64,000 nt of DNA from positions 310,001 through 374,000 of the forward strand of contig NZ_CP049109.1 in NCBI RefSeq assembly GCF_011057975.1. Direction: 5' to 3'. The DNA comes from Sphingosinithalassobacter tenebrarum. GTDB taxonomy: Bacteria > Pseudomonadota > Alphaproteobacteria > Sphingomonadales > Sphingomonadaceae. Position 1 is the first letter of the stretch; each line of letters begins with the position of its first letter. Below, one piece after another: positions 8,318-16,549 of the stretch. The position numbers were made by a program, and so were the translations under genes. The notes under the pieces were generated by a model, which saw nothing but the letters and a program-made list of their open reading frames with translations, made no database searches and was not told where the DNA came from.

Positions 8318-9217
8318 TCATGCAAAGTCAGACCGATCTTGTGTGCCGTGCAAGGCCGTTTCTTGTGCTGCGGAAAAGACTTCGCGAGCGGATGTCGTCC
8401 CCTCGACTTGTTCCGTCCCGTCTACTCCAAAGCCGATCCAGTGTGCGTTGACGCCATCATAAATCTCCTCGAATGCCCAGGTCTGGCCTTCTGGGAATCC
8501 CATGGCGTGAAGGGTGCCCGCCCATTCTTCACGCGGCACCGACTTGGCCTCAACCTCTCGCCCAATCACCGCACCCAACGCTGCCGCGATCTCGTCGGCG
8601 CTGACCATAGAACCGAGTTCAATCACGCGCTTGCCGATCCACGCCGCACTGGAGAGAAGCTTTGCCGCTTCCGCCGCAATGTCCTCGATTGCAGTCATCG
8701 GCTGCTTCTCAGCAGTATTCGCATAAAAGGTGGCGAACACACCGTCCCGGGCCGACTGCAAGCCGTGGAGAAAGTTCTCGTAGAATGATCCCGGCCGGAT
8801 GAAGGCGGTGGGACATGGCAAATCGTCCAGTTCCCGCTCCAGCAAGGACAAAGGCGTGATCGCACCGAGGCCGCTGGTCTTCTCCGCCCCATTGGACGAA
8901 AGCACCACGAGGCGCGGAGGCGGCGTGATCCTGAGGGCTTGGCTATATGCATCGATCAGCACCCGGGACTCCGAAAAATCCCTGGACGGCATATAGACCG
9001 GCGGCAGCATGATGAACGCGCCGTCGACGCCCGCCAGTGCCTCGGCGATCGCATTAGGATCGCTCATGTCGCCTTCGACGACATCCACCCCTCGCAGCGC
9101 CCAATCGCTCGCCCTGGCCCGGTCACGCACGAGGGCACGCACCCGTTTGCCCTGGGCGAGCAGATGCCGGGCAATCGACCCGCCGGTTCTGCCCGTAATT
9201 CCCATAACCAGAAACAT
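8318..9217 (-). CDS. NmrA-like NAD(P)-binding protein
   Basis: Atypical short-chain dehydrogenase of the NmrA/NAD(P)H-binding group; 299 aa from ATG 9217, which has a well-placed GGAG upstream. The Rossmann motif is GITGRTGGSIARHLL at the N-terminus, followed by VRALVRDRARA and GVDGAFIMLPP. The SDR catalytic Tyr-x-x-x-Lys is not evident, so it may be a redox sensor or a quinone-reductase-like protein rather than a classical dehydrogenase. The SGNH hydrolase gene lies upstream on the same strand with a 68-bp gap, so the two may be co-transcribed. Confidence 0.75.
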   Translation of the reverse strand: MFLVMGITGRTGGSIARHLLAQGKRVRALVRDRARASDWALRGVDVVEGDMSDPNAIAEALAGVDGAFIMLPPVYMPSRDFSESRVLIDAYSQALRITPPPRLVVLSSNGAEKTSGLGAITPLSLLERELDDLPCPTAFIRPGSFYENFLHGLQSARDGVFATFYANTAEKQPMTAIEDIAAEAAKLLSSAAWIGKRVIELGSMVSADEIAAALGAVIGREVEAKSVPREEWAGTLHAMGFPEGQTWAFEEIYDGVNAHWIGFGVDGTEQVEGTTSAREVFSAAQETALHGTQDRSDFA

Positions 9218-9285
9218 ATTTTCTCCTGTCTTCTCTGTGGCAAGGTGGCCGTCGGTCAGCGTCCGCATGTTGCGAACGGCCTTGA

Positions 9286-10437
9286 TCAATCGAACAGTGC
9301 GAGGTCGATGCAGTCGCCCATGCGCAGATATCCGGCGTCATTCGGATGAAGGTGATCGCCATAGTCCCACTGAGGCAGCATTCGCATGGGATGATCGGGA
9401 TCGCGCAACGCCGCCTCGAAATCGATCACGGCGTCGAAAGCGCCGCTTTCGCGGATCCATGCATTGACCGCCTGGCGCTCGGCCTCGCGCGCAGGTGTAT
9501 AGGCGCCGCCTCTAAACGTCTCGTTCTCCCACGTCAGAAGCGTGCCGCCGAAGATCTTGAGTCCTGCCGTTCGGGCGCGCGTGATCAGCTGATTAAGACC
9601 GCCGATCATTGCCCTCGCGTCGACCTCCTCTTCGCTCTTTCCCAAACCGTTGCGCAGATCGTTGATGCCGATCAGCACGATGACGTGGGTGACGCCCGGC
9701 TGCGCCAGAACGTCGCGGTCGAAGCGGCGCAGCGCATTGTCGCCACGGAAGTCGTGAAGCAGCCGATTTCCGCCAATCCCCTGATTGACGACACCAAACG
9801 GTCGTGTGCCTCGATCAACGAGCCGCCGCGCGAGTTGATCGGGCCAGCGATGGTTCGCGTCGAGTTGCGAAAGGTTGCCCTCGGTCAGCGAGTCGCCGAA
9901 CGCCACGAGCCCGCCCGCGTCCCGGGGCGCCAGCACCTCCACGCCGCTCACGAACACGAACGCCTCGGTTGTCGCCTCCACGGCCAAGGCGGTTTCCGCG
10001 GTCCGGTCGCCGCGCGGCGAGATGTAATTGGTCTGATGCGCGTTCGAATGACCGGTCAGACGGAAGCCCTCATCGAGATCATCCGGAAGATAGACGCTGA
10101 CGGCCAGATCAGCGAGTGCGGGCACGTCCAACTCGACCGGGTCGCTGACGACGAGCGCGCCTGCGGCGATCGTCGTTGATGGAGATCCGTTGAAGGTGAG
10201 CGGACGGTTAGTACCCGGCACGACATCGGCGCCATCGGCACGCAAGCCCACTCGGGCCGCACCGATCGCGAGATCATGCGCTCCATAGGCATTGGAGAGA
10301 CGTACGCGCACCTGAGCGCCGCCGATGCTGGTGCGGGCGATCATCCGCACCGTTTGATCGGCAAGAGGCACGCCCTCCATGGGATCGGGCGTGGTCGCCC
10401 AGGTACCTATCCAGTGCATCTCGGATTGGTTGATCAT
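9286..10437 (-). CDS. SGNH/GDSL-family hydrolase
   Basis: Esterase or lipase of the SGNH family; 383 aa from ATG 10437, which has GGAG 10 nt upstream. An N-terminal beta-sandwich-like region begins with HWIGTWATTPDP. The catalytic blocks are GDSLTEG (block I, nucleophile Ser), GGNR (block III, Asn), GINDLRNG and the C-terminal DHLHPND (block V, Asp/His). There is no signal peptide, so it probably acts on short esters in the cytosol. It is divergent from the LysR gene at 10593, which is the likely regulator. The substrate is unknown. Confidence 0.85.
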   Translation of the reverse strand: MINQSEMHWIGTWATTPDPMEGVPLADQTVRMIARTSIGGAQVRVRLSNAYGAHDLAIGAARVGLRADGADVVPGTNRPLTFNGSPSTTIAAGALVVSDPVELDVPALADLAVSVYLPDDLDEGFRLTGHSNAHQTNYISPRGDRTAETALAVEATTEAFVFVSGVEVLAPRDAGGLVAFGDSLTEGNLSQLDANHRWPDQLARRLVDRGTRPFGVVNQGIGGNRLLHDFRGDNALRRFDRDVLAQPGVTHVIVLIGINDLRNGLGKSEEEVDARAMIGGLNQLITRARTAGLKIFGGTLLTWENETFRGGAYTPAREAERQAVNAWIRESGAFDAVIDFEAALRDPDHPMRMLPQWDYGDHLHPNDAGYLRMGDCIDLALFD

Positions 10438-10592
10438 GAAAAATCTCCGACGGAGCGAAAGCCCGGCGAGGGACTCCTGCCCGTTCATTGTCCCAACTAA
10501 GCACCATCTGAGCCATGCGCCACGCGCACGAATTGCAAACTATAGCTGCATATAGCGCTATGCCTCGATGTGTGGGCGGGCTATACTCGGGC
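10438..10592. promoter_or_regulatory. Divergent promoter region between SGNH hydrolase and LysR gene
   Basis: A 155-bp region between two divergent start codons, the usual place for LysR-type binding sites. It contains a perfect 10-bp palindrome ATAGCGCTAT at 10552-10561 within an A/T-rich stretch, which could be part of a LysR box. No convincing -35/-10 pair was identified. The assignment rests on layout only. Confidence 0.4.
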
Positions 10593-11501
10593 ATGAACGA
10601 ATTGGACTTGAACCTTCTTGTGGCGCTCGACGCCCTGCTCACAGAGGGCAGCGTGGTCGGCGCTGCCGGTCGCCTGAACCTCAGCCCGTCGGCAATGAGT
10701 AGGACACTGTCCCGGCTGCGAGCGGCGACCGGCGATCCGCTTTTGGTGCGGGCAGGGCGCGGGCTGGTCGCCACACCGCGGGCCCTCGAACTTCGCGAGC
10801 CGGTGAAACATCTGGTGGAGGATGCGCGGGTCGCCCTGCGGCCGGCCGAAGCGCTCGACCTGACCAAGCTTGAGACGACGTTCACCCTGCGAACCAGCGA
10901 CGGCTTCGTACAGAATTTCGGTCCCGCGCTGTTGGAGCGCCTCGCAGCAGATGCGCCGGGCGTGCGCGTAGATTTCGCGCAGAAGCAGCCCGACAGCAGC
11001 GAGGGACTTCGTGACGGCGCGGTCGATCTCGAGATCGGCGTCGTACATAGCGCGACGGGTCCAGAGGTAAGGACTCAAGCGCTGTTCCGGGACCGCTTCA
11101 TCGGCGTTGTCCGTCAGGGGCATGCTCTGACCCGCAGCGAGATCACCGCAGCAACATACGCTGCACAGAACCATGTTCTCGGCCCTCGCGATTCGGCGGA
11201 TCGAAGCCCCATTGACGACGCGCTTGCTGCGTTAGGTCTCGAACGCCGGATCGGCACGATCGTCATCGGCTTTGCGAGTGCGCTGGCGCTGGTACGCGGA
11301 ACCGATCTGGTCGCCGCCGTCCCCGAACGGCACACGGACGCAATGCGCGATGGCCTGTCCAGCTTTCCGCTGCCGTTTGCTGTGCCCCAGATAACGGTAT
11401 CGTTACTCTGGCACCCGCGCCTGGATGCCGACCCCGCGCAAGCCTGGCTACGCTCCTGCGTGCGCGAGGTATGCAGCAGGCGGAAAGGTGACTTCGGGTA
11501 A
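10593..11501 (+). CDS. LysR-family transcriptional regulator
   Basis: Protein of 302 aa. The start at ATG 10593 is chosen because MNELDLNLLVALDALLTEGS is the usual LysR beginning; a longer reading from 10515 adds 26 residues with no family similarity. The helix-turn-helix is VVGAAGRLNLSPSAMSRTLS, and the effector-binding domain follows from about residue 90. This N-terminus resembles the NodD/PcpR-type branch of LysR proteins that sense aromatic compounds. It is divergent from the SGNH hydrolase gene, which it probably regulates. Confidence 0.87.
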   Translation: MNELDLNLLVALDALLTEGSVVGAAGRLNLSPSAMSRTLSRLRAATGDPLLVRAGRGLVATPRALELREPVKHLVEDARVALRPAEALDLTKLETTFTLRTSDGFVQNFGPALLERLAADAPGVRVDFAQKQPDSSEGLRDGAVDLEIGVVHSATGPEVRTQALFRDRFIGVVRQGHALTRSEITAATYAAQNHVLGPRDSADRSPIDDALAALGLERRIGTIVIGFASALALVRGTDLVAAVPERHTDAMRDGLSSFPLPFAVPQITVSLLWHPRLDADPAQAWLRSCVREVCSRRKGDFG

Positions 11502-11596
11502 ACCTCGCAAGGCCTCGGATCGTGACAGCGTCCGGCTACTTGCCCTACATGTTGGAAGCTCGGCGGAATACGGTCGGCGACCTCGCGTATCGGCTA

Positions 11597-12268
11597 TTAC
11601 GCATTCTCTCCGCGTCGCAGACGATCGATGATCTTTCCGAGCTTTTGCTCAGCCTCGGCTCTGGTGGACCAGTAACCATATGGCTGTCCTTCCTCGCTTC
11701 CCCACGGCACGACGAAATCAAAGGAGAGGCCCATCAACTGCAGGACGCTGTCGATATATGCGTCGCGGGCATCCTCATCGAGCAGCACGGCCTTCCATTC
11801 CGAGTTCTGCACCCAGACGGTGTCTCCGGAGAACAGGAACCGATGCTCGCCATTGTCCCATAGAAACGTGGTCGCACCGGCCGTGTGACCGGGGGTGGGG
11901 ATCACCTCTAGGTCTTCCGTGATTTTCCTTCGCTCCGAGAAGGTGCCGGCAATTGGCAAATCCGTTCGCCGGCGATCATCCGCGTGCACGAAGATGGGCA
12001 CATCGAGGTCGGGTGCACCGTACATCGCTTCATGCCAGTGATTGACCAGAAGCCGATCCGTCCTGCCCAGGGCGAGGATGTCGTTCTTCGCAGCGGTGAT
12101 GCCCGGCGAATTGTAGATGATGATATTCCCCTGCGCGCGCTCCAGGACGAACGAGCGCACCACGACGCCATCGAGGTAGGGCAGCGGAGCCGTCGGCGTC
12201 GCATGGAGGCCCCGGATCGAGGACTGGAGTCCCGTGGTGTTGTTGGGGGAAGACAGCTCGGACGGCAT
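11597..12268 (-). CDS. Metallo-beta-lactamase-fold protein with altered metal motif
   Basis: Protein of 223 aa from ATG 12268, which is preceded by GGAG at good spacing. The MBL fold is recognisable from TPGHTAGATTFLWD and FSGDTVW. The first metal motif, normally H-x-H-x-D-H, reads HWHEAM, so the Asp and the last His are lost. It may bind one metal, act by a different chemistry or not be catalytic. The epimerase gene lies upstream on the same strand (57-bp gap). It converges with the LysR gene at 10593. Confidence 0.72.
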   Translation of the reverse strand: MPSELSSPNNTTGLQSSIRGLHATPTAPLPYLDGVVVRSFVLERAQGNIIIYNSPGITAAKNDILALGRTDRLLVNHWHEAMYGAPDLDVPIFVHADDRRRTDLPIAGTFSERRKITEDLEVIPTPGHTAGATTFLWDNGEHRFLFSGDTVWVQNSEWKAVLLDEDARDAYIDSVLQLMGLSFDFVVPWGSEEGQPYGYWSTRAEAEQKLGKIIDRLRRGENA

Positions 12269-12325
12269 AAGCACTCCAATTCGATGCGGCGACGCGCTCC
12301 TGATCAACCGCGTTGCTGTCGGGGA

Positions 12326-13207
12326 TCAGGAAGGCTGAGGTGTCTGCAAGTCGCTCAGCAGCCCGGGACCGGTCGGCTCCCACGACAGCAACTCGCGCGT
12401 CAGAGCGCTCGATGCCGGCATGTCCAGTGTCACGAAGGTCGAGAGCCATCCGAAGTGGCCAGCTGCGTCCTCAGGCGGCAGCGAGACGGTAGGTACGCCA
12501 TATGCCCGACCGATCGTTTCGGCGATATCCCGTAGCGCGATGCCTTCCTCGGCAACTGCGTTGTAGCAAGCGCCGCGCACCTGCCGTTCCAGTGCCAGCA
12601 CGTACAGCGGGGCCAAATCGGACAGATGCACGGCTGGCCAGCGATTGGAGCCATCACCGGCATAGGCTGAAACGCCTTTCGCCTTGAGCAGGCCGACCAG
12701 CCACGTGACCAACCCCTGCTTGACGATCGTGTGAACTTGAGGGAGCCGCACGAATGATACGTTTACGCTCATGTCTGCCAGTTCGCGGCCCGCAGCCTCC
12801 GAGACGCGAGGACCGGTAAATTTGGTGCTGACGACATCCTCCTTGGCCAGATCGCCTGGATTCGTGAGACCCGCCGCAATTACCGACGTGACAATCATCG
12901 GACGCTCCGATCCGGCCAGCACGGAGCCGATCGCTTCGATTGCCCGCCGATCCTTTTCACAACTCGCAACGAAATCCGAAAAGTCGTCGAACGCGCAGTG
13001 AATGACCGCATCCGCACTGGAGGCGCCGCGCTTCAGGCTCTCGGTGTCTTCGAGCGCGCCACGATGGGCTTGGGCACCTGCGGCGCGAAGCCGCGATGCC
13101 CCCTCGTCGGATCGCGTCATGCCAACGACCTGATGTCCGGCCTCGATGAGTTCGAGGACGACGGCAGATCCGATGAAGCCGGTGGCTCCAGTTAGGAAGA
13201 CTCGCAT
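12326..13207 (-). CDS. NAD-dependent epimerase/dehydratase family protein
   Basis: Extended-type SDR of 293 aa. The start is ATG 13207 with a strong GGAGG seven nt upstream. The Rossmann motif is FLTGATGFIGSAVVLELIEAG, cut here at 20 residues from FLTGATGFIGSAVVLELIEA. The canonical Tyr-x-x-x-Lys is absent or displaced, and the position normally holding YxxxK reads in a GPRVSEAAGRELA segment. This matches a group of sphingomonad SDRs annotated as NAD(P)-dependent oxidoreductases of unknown substrate. The SNRWPAVHLSDLAPLYVLAL segment is conserved in that group. It is probably co-transcribed with the MBL gene downstream. Confidence 0.75.
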   Translation of the reverse strand: MRVFLTGATGFIGSAVVLELIEAGHQVVGMTRSDEGASRLRAAGAQAHRGALEDTESLKRGASSADAVIHCAFDDFSDFVASCEKDRRAIEAIGSVLAGSERPMIVTSVIAAGLTNPGDLAKEDVVSTKFTGPRVSEAAGRELADMSVNVSFVRLPQVHTIVKQGLVTWLVGLLKAKGVSAYAGDGSNRWPAVHLSDLAPLYVLALERQVRGACYNAVAEEGIALRDIAETIGRAYGVPTVSLPPEDAAGHFGWLSTFVTLDMPASSALTRELLSWEPTGPGLLSDLQTPQPS

Positions 13208-13217
13208 GTTTCCTCCA

Positions 13218-13380
13218 TCAGAAAGTGTGGGAACCGGATGCTGAAGAGAAGCGACCATCGAGCATCGCCAACGGATAGTCGGTGTAGCCCTTCACGTCCG
13301 GCACCATAGAAGGTTGACCCATTAGGCTCGTCGAGAGCGAAATCCGCTGCCATCGGATCCGAACGTCCGGGTTCTGGGAT
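13218..13380 (-). pseudogene. Remnant of an Old Yellow Enzyme-type reductase (C-terminal end, frameshifted)
   Basis: Between the SDR and the epimerase genes, the minus strand carries pieces of the conserved C-terminus of OYE/NemA-type flavin oxidoreductases in different frames. They are QNPDVRIR, then DEPNGSTFYGAGREG, then GYTDYPLAML, ending at a stop at 13218-13220. Intact family members end in NPD, then NEP-x-x-TFYGG-x-x-EGYTDYP. The order is preserved but at least two frame changes separate the pieces, so the gene is dead and most of it is gone. It suggests a deletion or recombination event that joined the neighbouring genes. Confidence 0.65.
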
Positions 13381-13382
13381 GT

Positions 13383-14141
13383 TCAATGGAAGACCGAGCC
13401 ACCGTCGACCGCGACGATCTGCCCCGTCATGAACGCCGAGGCCTCGCTCGCGAGGAACACGCAGACGCCGGTAAGATCCTCGGGCAACTCCTCTCGCGGC
13501 AGACAGCGCATCGCCACCGCACCGGCCAGCATCTCCTCCGAATAGCCGGTGTTCCGGCGTATTCCTTGGGTCATGGTGAGGCCTGGCGCGATTGCGTTGA
13601 CCGTTATCCCGTCGCCGCCAAGCTCCTTTGCTAGCGAGCGCGTCATCGCGGCGATGGCGCCCTTGCTGGTCACGTAGTGAAGCATGAACGGGACAGCCGT
13701 AAAGATGGCGGCAGAGGTGAGATTGATGATCCGTCCCCATTTCCGCTCCCGCATCCGCGGAACCACCGCCTGACTGCAGAGAAAGGGAGCAAGCGTGTTT
13801 ACTGAAACAACGCGGGCCCATTCCTCGGGATCGATGCTCTCGAAAGGCTGCAACTTCACCGAGGTGGCCAATGCCGCGTTGTTGACGAGGATTTCCACAC
13901 CGCCGTGCCGATCTTCAATCGCGGCGACACAGTCTTGAACGCTGGATTTGTCGGCGACATCACAAGTGATGCGCTCGATCGAGCTGTTCGCCGCATCGGC
14001 GCCGTCCCATTTGATGTCAGCGGCGATGACGCGCGCACCTTGTGCGGCGAGTTCCTGCGCAATTGCCGCGCCGATGCCGGTTGCCGCGCCGGTCACCAAG
14101 GCGACCCGATCTTCCACGCTTATGCTGATCTTTCCACTCAC
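13383..14141 (-). CDS. Short-chain dehydrogenase/reductase (FabG-like)
   Basis: Classical SDR of 252 aa. A GTG start at 14141 is chosen because GGAGA lies 8 nt upstream and it places the cofactor motif at the normal distance; longer readings have no family similarity. Motifs are TGAATGIGAAIA (NAD(P) binding), NNAA, the catalytic Ser in NLTSAA, YVTSK (Tyr/Lys) and a C-terminal VDGG. The acidic residue at the end of beta-2 (AADIKWDGA) suggests NAD preference. It lies 13 nt after the YciI-like gene and is probably co-transcribed with it. The substrate is unknown; aromatic or terpenoid alcohols are typical in such clusters. Confidence 0.85.
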   Translation of the reverse strand: MSGKISISVEDRVALVTGAATGIGAAIAQELAAQGARVIAADIKWDGADAANSSIERITCDVADKSSVQDCVAAIEDRHGGVEILVNNAALATSVKLQPFESIDPEEWARVVSVNTLAPFLCSQAVVPRMRERKWGRIINLTSAAIFTAVPFMLHYVTSKGAIAAMTRSLAKELGGDGITVNAIAPGLTMTQGIRRNTGYSEEMLAGAVAMRCLPREELPEDLTGVCVFLASEASAFMTGQIVAVDGGSVFH

Positions 14142-14154
14142 GTCTCGATCTCCG

Positions 14155-14454
14155 CTACTTGGCCAGTTCCGGGAAGAATCCGCTATACGGTTCGATGCCG
14201 CGGATTTCTGCGGTGACGAATCCCTGCTGCATCCCGGGATAACCCGCGAGGAGCATCTCCATGTGATCGCGAGATTCGGCGTCGAACAATGACATGATCC
14301 CTTCATCGTTTTCGAAGAGCCAGATCGCGCGCAAATAACCGCGTGAGTAATACTCGCGTGACTTCGCCCACTCTGCCTCAATTCCGCTCTTCTGCTCGGA
14401 AGGCGACATGGCGGCGTATTTGTCGTTGAACTTGCCGAATATGACGAACTGCAT
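14155..14454 (-). CDS. YciI/muconolactone-isomerase-like dimeric alpha-beta barrel protein
   Basis: Small protein of 99 aa from ATG 14454, which is preceded by AGGGAGA. It begins MQFVIFGKFNDKY and contains YYSRGYLRAIWLFEND and MLLAGYPGMQQGF, a pattern of single-domain ferredoxin-like barrels such as YciI and muconolactone isomerase. These act as isomerases or as helpers in ring-cleavage pathways; the exact role is unknown. It is first in a two-gene unit with the SDR, divergent from the LysR gene at 14591. Confidence 0.65.
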   Translation of the reverse strand: MQFVIFGKFNDKYAAMSPSEQKSGIEAEWAKSREYYSRGYLRAIWLFENDEGIMSLFDAESRDHMEMLLAGYPGMQQGFVTAEIRGIEPYSGFFPELAK

Positions 14455-14590
14455 GACCGCAGTCTCCCTTGCGTTAATGAATTTGCCGCCGATCCTGGCT
14501 CTAAGGCCAGTGGCGATCAGGTGCTTGGGAGTATGTGGCGACTTGAATTTTCTTGATAATGGCGGCTGAATTCGCTTCACTTATTCCTCG
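14455..14590. promoter_or_regulatory. Divergent promoter region between YciI/SDR unit and LysR gene
   Basis: A 136-bp space between divergent start codons. It is more A/T-rich than its surroundings near 14540-14565 (TTGAATTTTCTTGATAATGG), which fits a promoter. Control by the adjacent LysR protein is inferred from layout only. Confidence 0.4.
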
Positions 14591-15529
14591 ATGGAACAGA
14601 TCGCTCTTGAGAGGCTGACAGGCGTGATCGCATTCGCCCGAGCCGCGTCGCTGGGCAGCTACACCGCCGCCGCGAAGTCGCTCTCGATTTCGCCATCCGC
14701 AGTAAGCAAGAGCGTTCGGCGCTTGGAACTCCAACTCGGCCTGTCGCTGTTCACCCGAACGACGCGGTCCCTGACGCTCACATCCGAAGGCGCCGACCTT
14801 TACGAGCGGGCGTTGCTGCTACTTCGGCAAGCAGAGGAAATAGAGCAGCATGCCCTAGCGGTTCGAGCCGAGCCGTCGGGCACGCTGAGAGTGACTGCAC
14901 CGCTGCCAATCGGAACCAATCTCCTCGCACCCGCTATTCCCGGCTTCCGAGAGCGCTTTCCGAAGCTGGAGATTGATCTCCGTCTCGACGATCGCCGCAC
15001 GGACATCGTAGACGAAGGCATCGACGTGGCGATCAGGGTCGGCGATCTCGTCGATTCACAGCTGCTTTCGCGCAAGCTGGCGCCGCACCGGCTTTGTGCC
15101 TTCGCCTCCCCAAGTTACCTGAAACGGCGCGGCACGCCCACTCACCCGGACGAGCTTTCGGAGCATGAGTGCGTCAACTTCAGGTTCCAGAGTTCCGGTC
15201 AGCCGTCGAGATGGCCTTTCCAAGTCGGGGAGCGCGTGGTTGAAGTAATTCCCCGCGCCGCAGTCACGGTGGATTCCGGTGATGCCGTGCTGGCAATTCT
15301 CGCTGCCGGCGGCGGAATCGGCGTCGCCCCACCCTACATCGCAGCGCAATACGTCAGGCAGGGTAAGCTGATCCCGATCTTGACGCGGTTCGCCGTCGAG
15401 AGGTCAAGCATTACCGCGCTTTGGCCGGAGAACCGCCGGGGCAATCCCAACGTCCGAGCATTTCTCGACTATCTGGACGAGATATTTCCCAAGCTACCGC
15501 CATGGGACGAGCTTGTGGTCAACGCTTAA
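14591..15529 (+). CDS. LysR-family transcriptional regulator (DmlR-like)
   Basis: Protein of 312 aa. It has an N-terminal HTH ([20 protein letters not shown], then [12 protein letters not shown]) and an effector domain with [29 protein letters not shown] and [12 protein letters not shown]. This is the DmlR/CrgA-type LysR group. It is divergent from the YciI/SDR unit, which it probably controls. The effector is unknown. Confidence 0.88.
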   Translation: MEQIALERLTGVIAFARAASLGSYTAAAKSLSISPSAVSKSVRRLELQLGLSLFTRTTRSLTLTSEGADLYERALLLLRQAEEIEQHALAVRAEPSGTLRVTAPLPIGTNLLAPAIPGFRERFPKLEIDLRLDDRRTDIVDEGIDVAIRVGDLVDSQLLSRKLAPHRLCAFASPSYLKRRGTPTHPDELSEHECVNFRFQSSGQPSRWPFQVGERVVEVIPRAAVTVDSGDAVLAILAAGGGIGVAPPYIAAQYVRQGKLIPILTRFAVERSSITALWPENRRGNPNVRAFLDYLDEIFPKLPPWDELVVNA

Positions 15530-15767
15530 TGCTTGGCACCTGTTGGCGGTCTTTCCGCTGTCGTTCCGTCTCGCAGCCAAGTCAGCCAAAGCCTGCCACC
15601 GGGTTTGCTGCCAAACCTTTGTTACTTCGCGGCGAGGCCATCGAGGAATGTAGGCATTCCATTCCATGAGGGCCTGCCCGGATCATCGCGTTTAGTCTCT
15701 ACGTCGCCTATCTGGATCAGATGTCGCCGCGCGCCATCCAATCCACATGAACCGTTTAGCTTACTTG

Positions 15768-16484
15768 CTAGATTCCAGCCAACCATTCCGACTGGGCTTC
15801 GCGTATCGCAGCGACGGTCTCCGGCCTGTCGATGCCTGGAAGATCGTCGCGAGGTTTGTTCGCCGTTCGCGCGAGCGCATAGCTTAGCCATCGATAGGAG
15901 GCCCGATACCCTGATAGTTCCGTCGAGTTGATTTGGGGTTGGTCGTTTGGGTCAGACGGCACCATCGTGTCGCGGATGTAGATCATCCGCAATCCGGCGA
16001 GGCCCCAGTCGCCTTCCTTTCGATCCGCTCGCCAAAGCAGACGGACATATCCGGTGATGCAAACTTCCACCCCGTCGATGGGAACGAAGCTGGCCAGCCG
16101 ACAAGGTGTCTCCGCAATCGCTCGATCGCTTTGCAGCGTGACGACCGAGGGTGACAGGGAATGCAGCGTGACCCTGCCGGACGCCGCGTTGCGCCTCGTC
16201 CTAGCAATGAACTCGGGAGCGCTGCCCTTCAACCAGGATACATCCACGATCGCATCAGCGCGCCAGCATGCGGTCATCTCCCCCCAATCGCCAGCGTCCC
16301 GCGCATTCCGCTCGCGGTTGATCAAGTCGGAAACCTGCAGCTTAGCAGTGAGGTTATTATCATTTCCGCTCGGCTCACGCTCATGTCGAGCATCTGCCTT
16401 GGCGGGGGCGGCTGCCGCCAGAATGAGTGCTGAGGCAACCATCTGGCGGCGGTTTGGTTGAACCGAACCTCCCTCGCTCTTCAT
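15768..16484 (-). CDS. Exported SnoaL/NTF2-like protein with Tat signal
   Basis: Protein of 238 aa. The N-terminus NRRQMVASALILAAAAPAKA is a twin-arginine signal with an AKA cleavage site near residue 31. The mature part shows a SnoaL-like fold: VSDLINRERNARDAGDW, then MTACWRADAIVDVSWLKGS, as in the two-helix start of aromatic-hydroxylase small subunits and scytalone-dehydratase relatives. These proteins act as dehydratases or isomerases, or bind ligands. It follows the TonB receptor gene on the same strand after 65 bp and probably belongs to its transcription unit. Confidence 0.7.
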   Translation of the reverse strand: MKSEGGSVQPNRRQMVASALILAAAAPAKADARHEREPSGNDNNLTAKLQVSDLINRERNARDAGDWGEMTACWRADAIVDVSWLKGSAPEFIARTRRNAASGRVTLHSLSPSVVTLQSDRAIAETPCRLASFVPIDGVEVCITGYVRLLWRADRKEGDWGLAGLRMIYIRDTMVPSDPNDQPQINSTELSGYRASYRWLSYALARTANKPRDDLPGIDRPETVAAIREAQSEWLAGI

Positions 16485-16549
16485 TTCAATTTCTCCTTCG
16501 CTTCGCCGGCGTGTGCTTAATGCGCCATGGTGCTAGGGGCAGTTGAAAC

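Noticed and set aside
15530..15767. Possible small gene between LysR and SnoaL-like genes
   Set aside because: The open frames in both directions have no start with a ribosome site and no recognisable motif.
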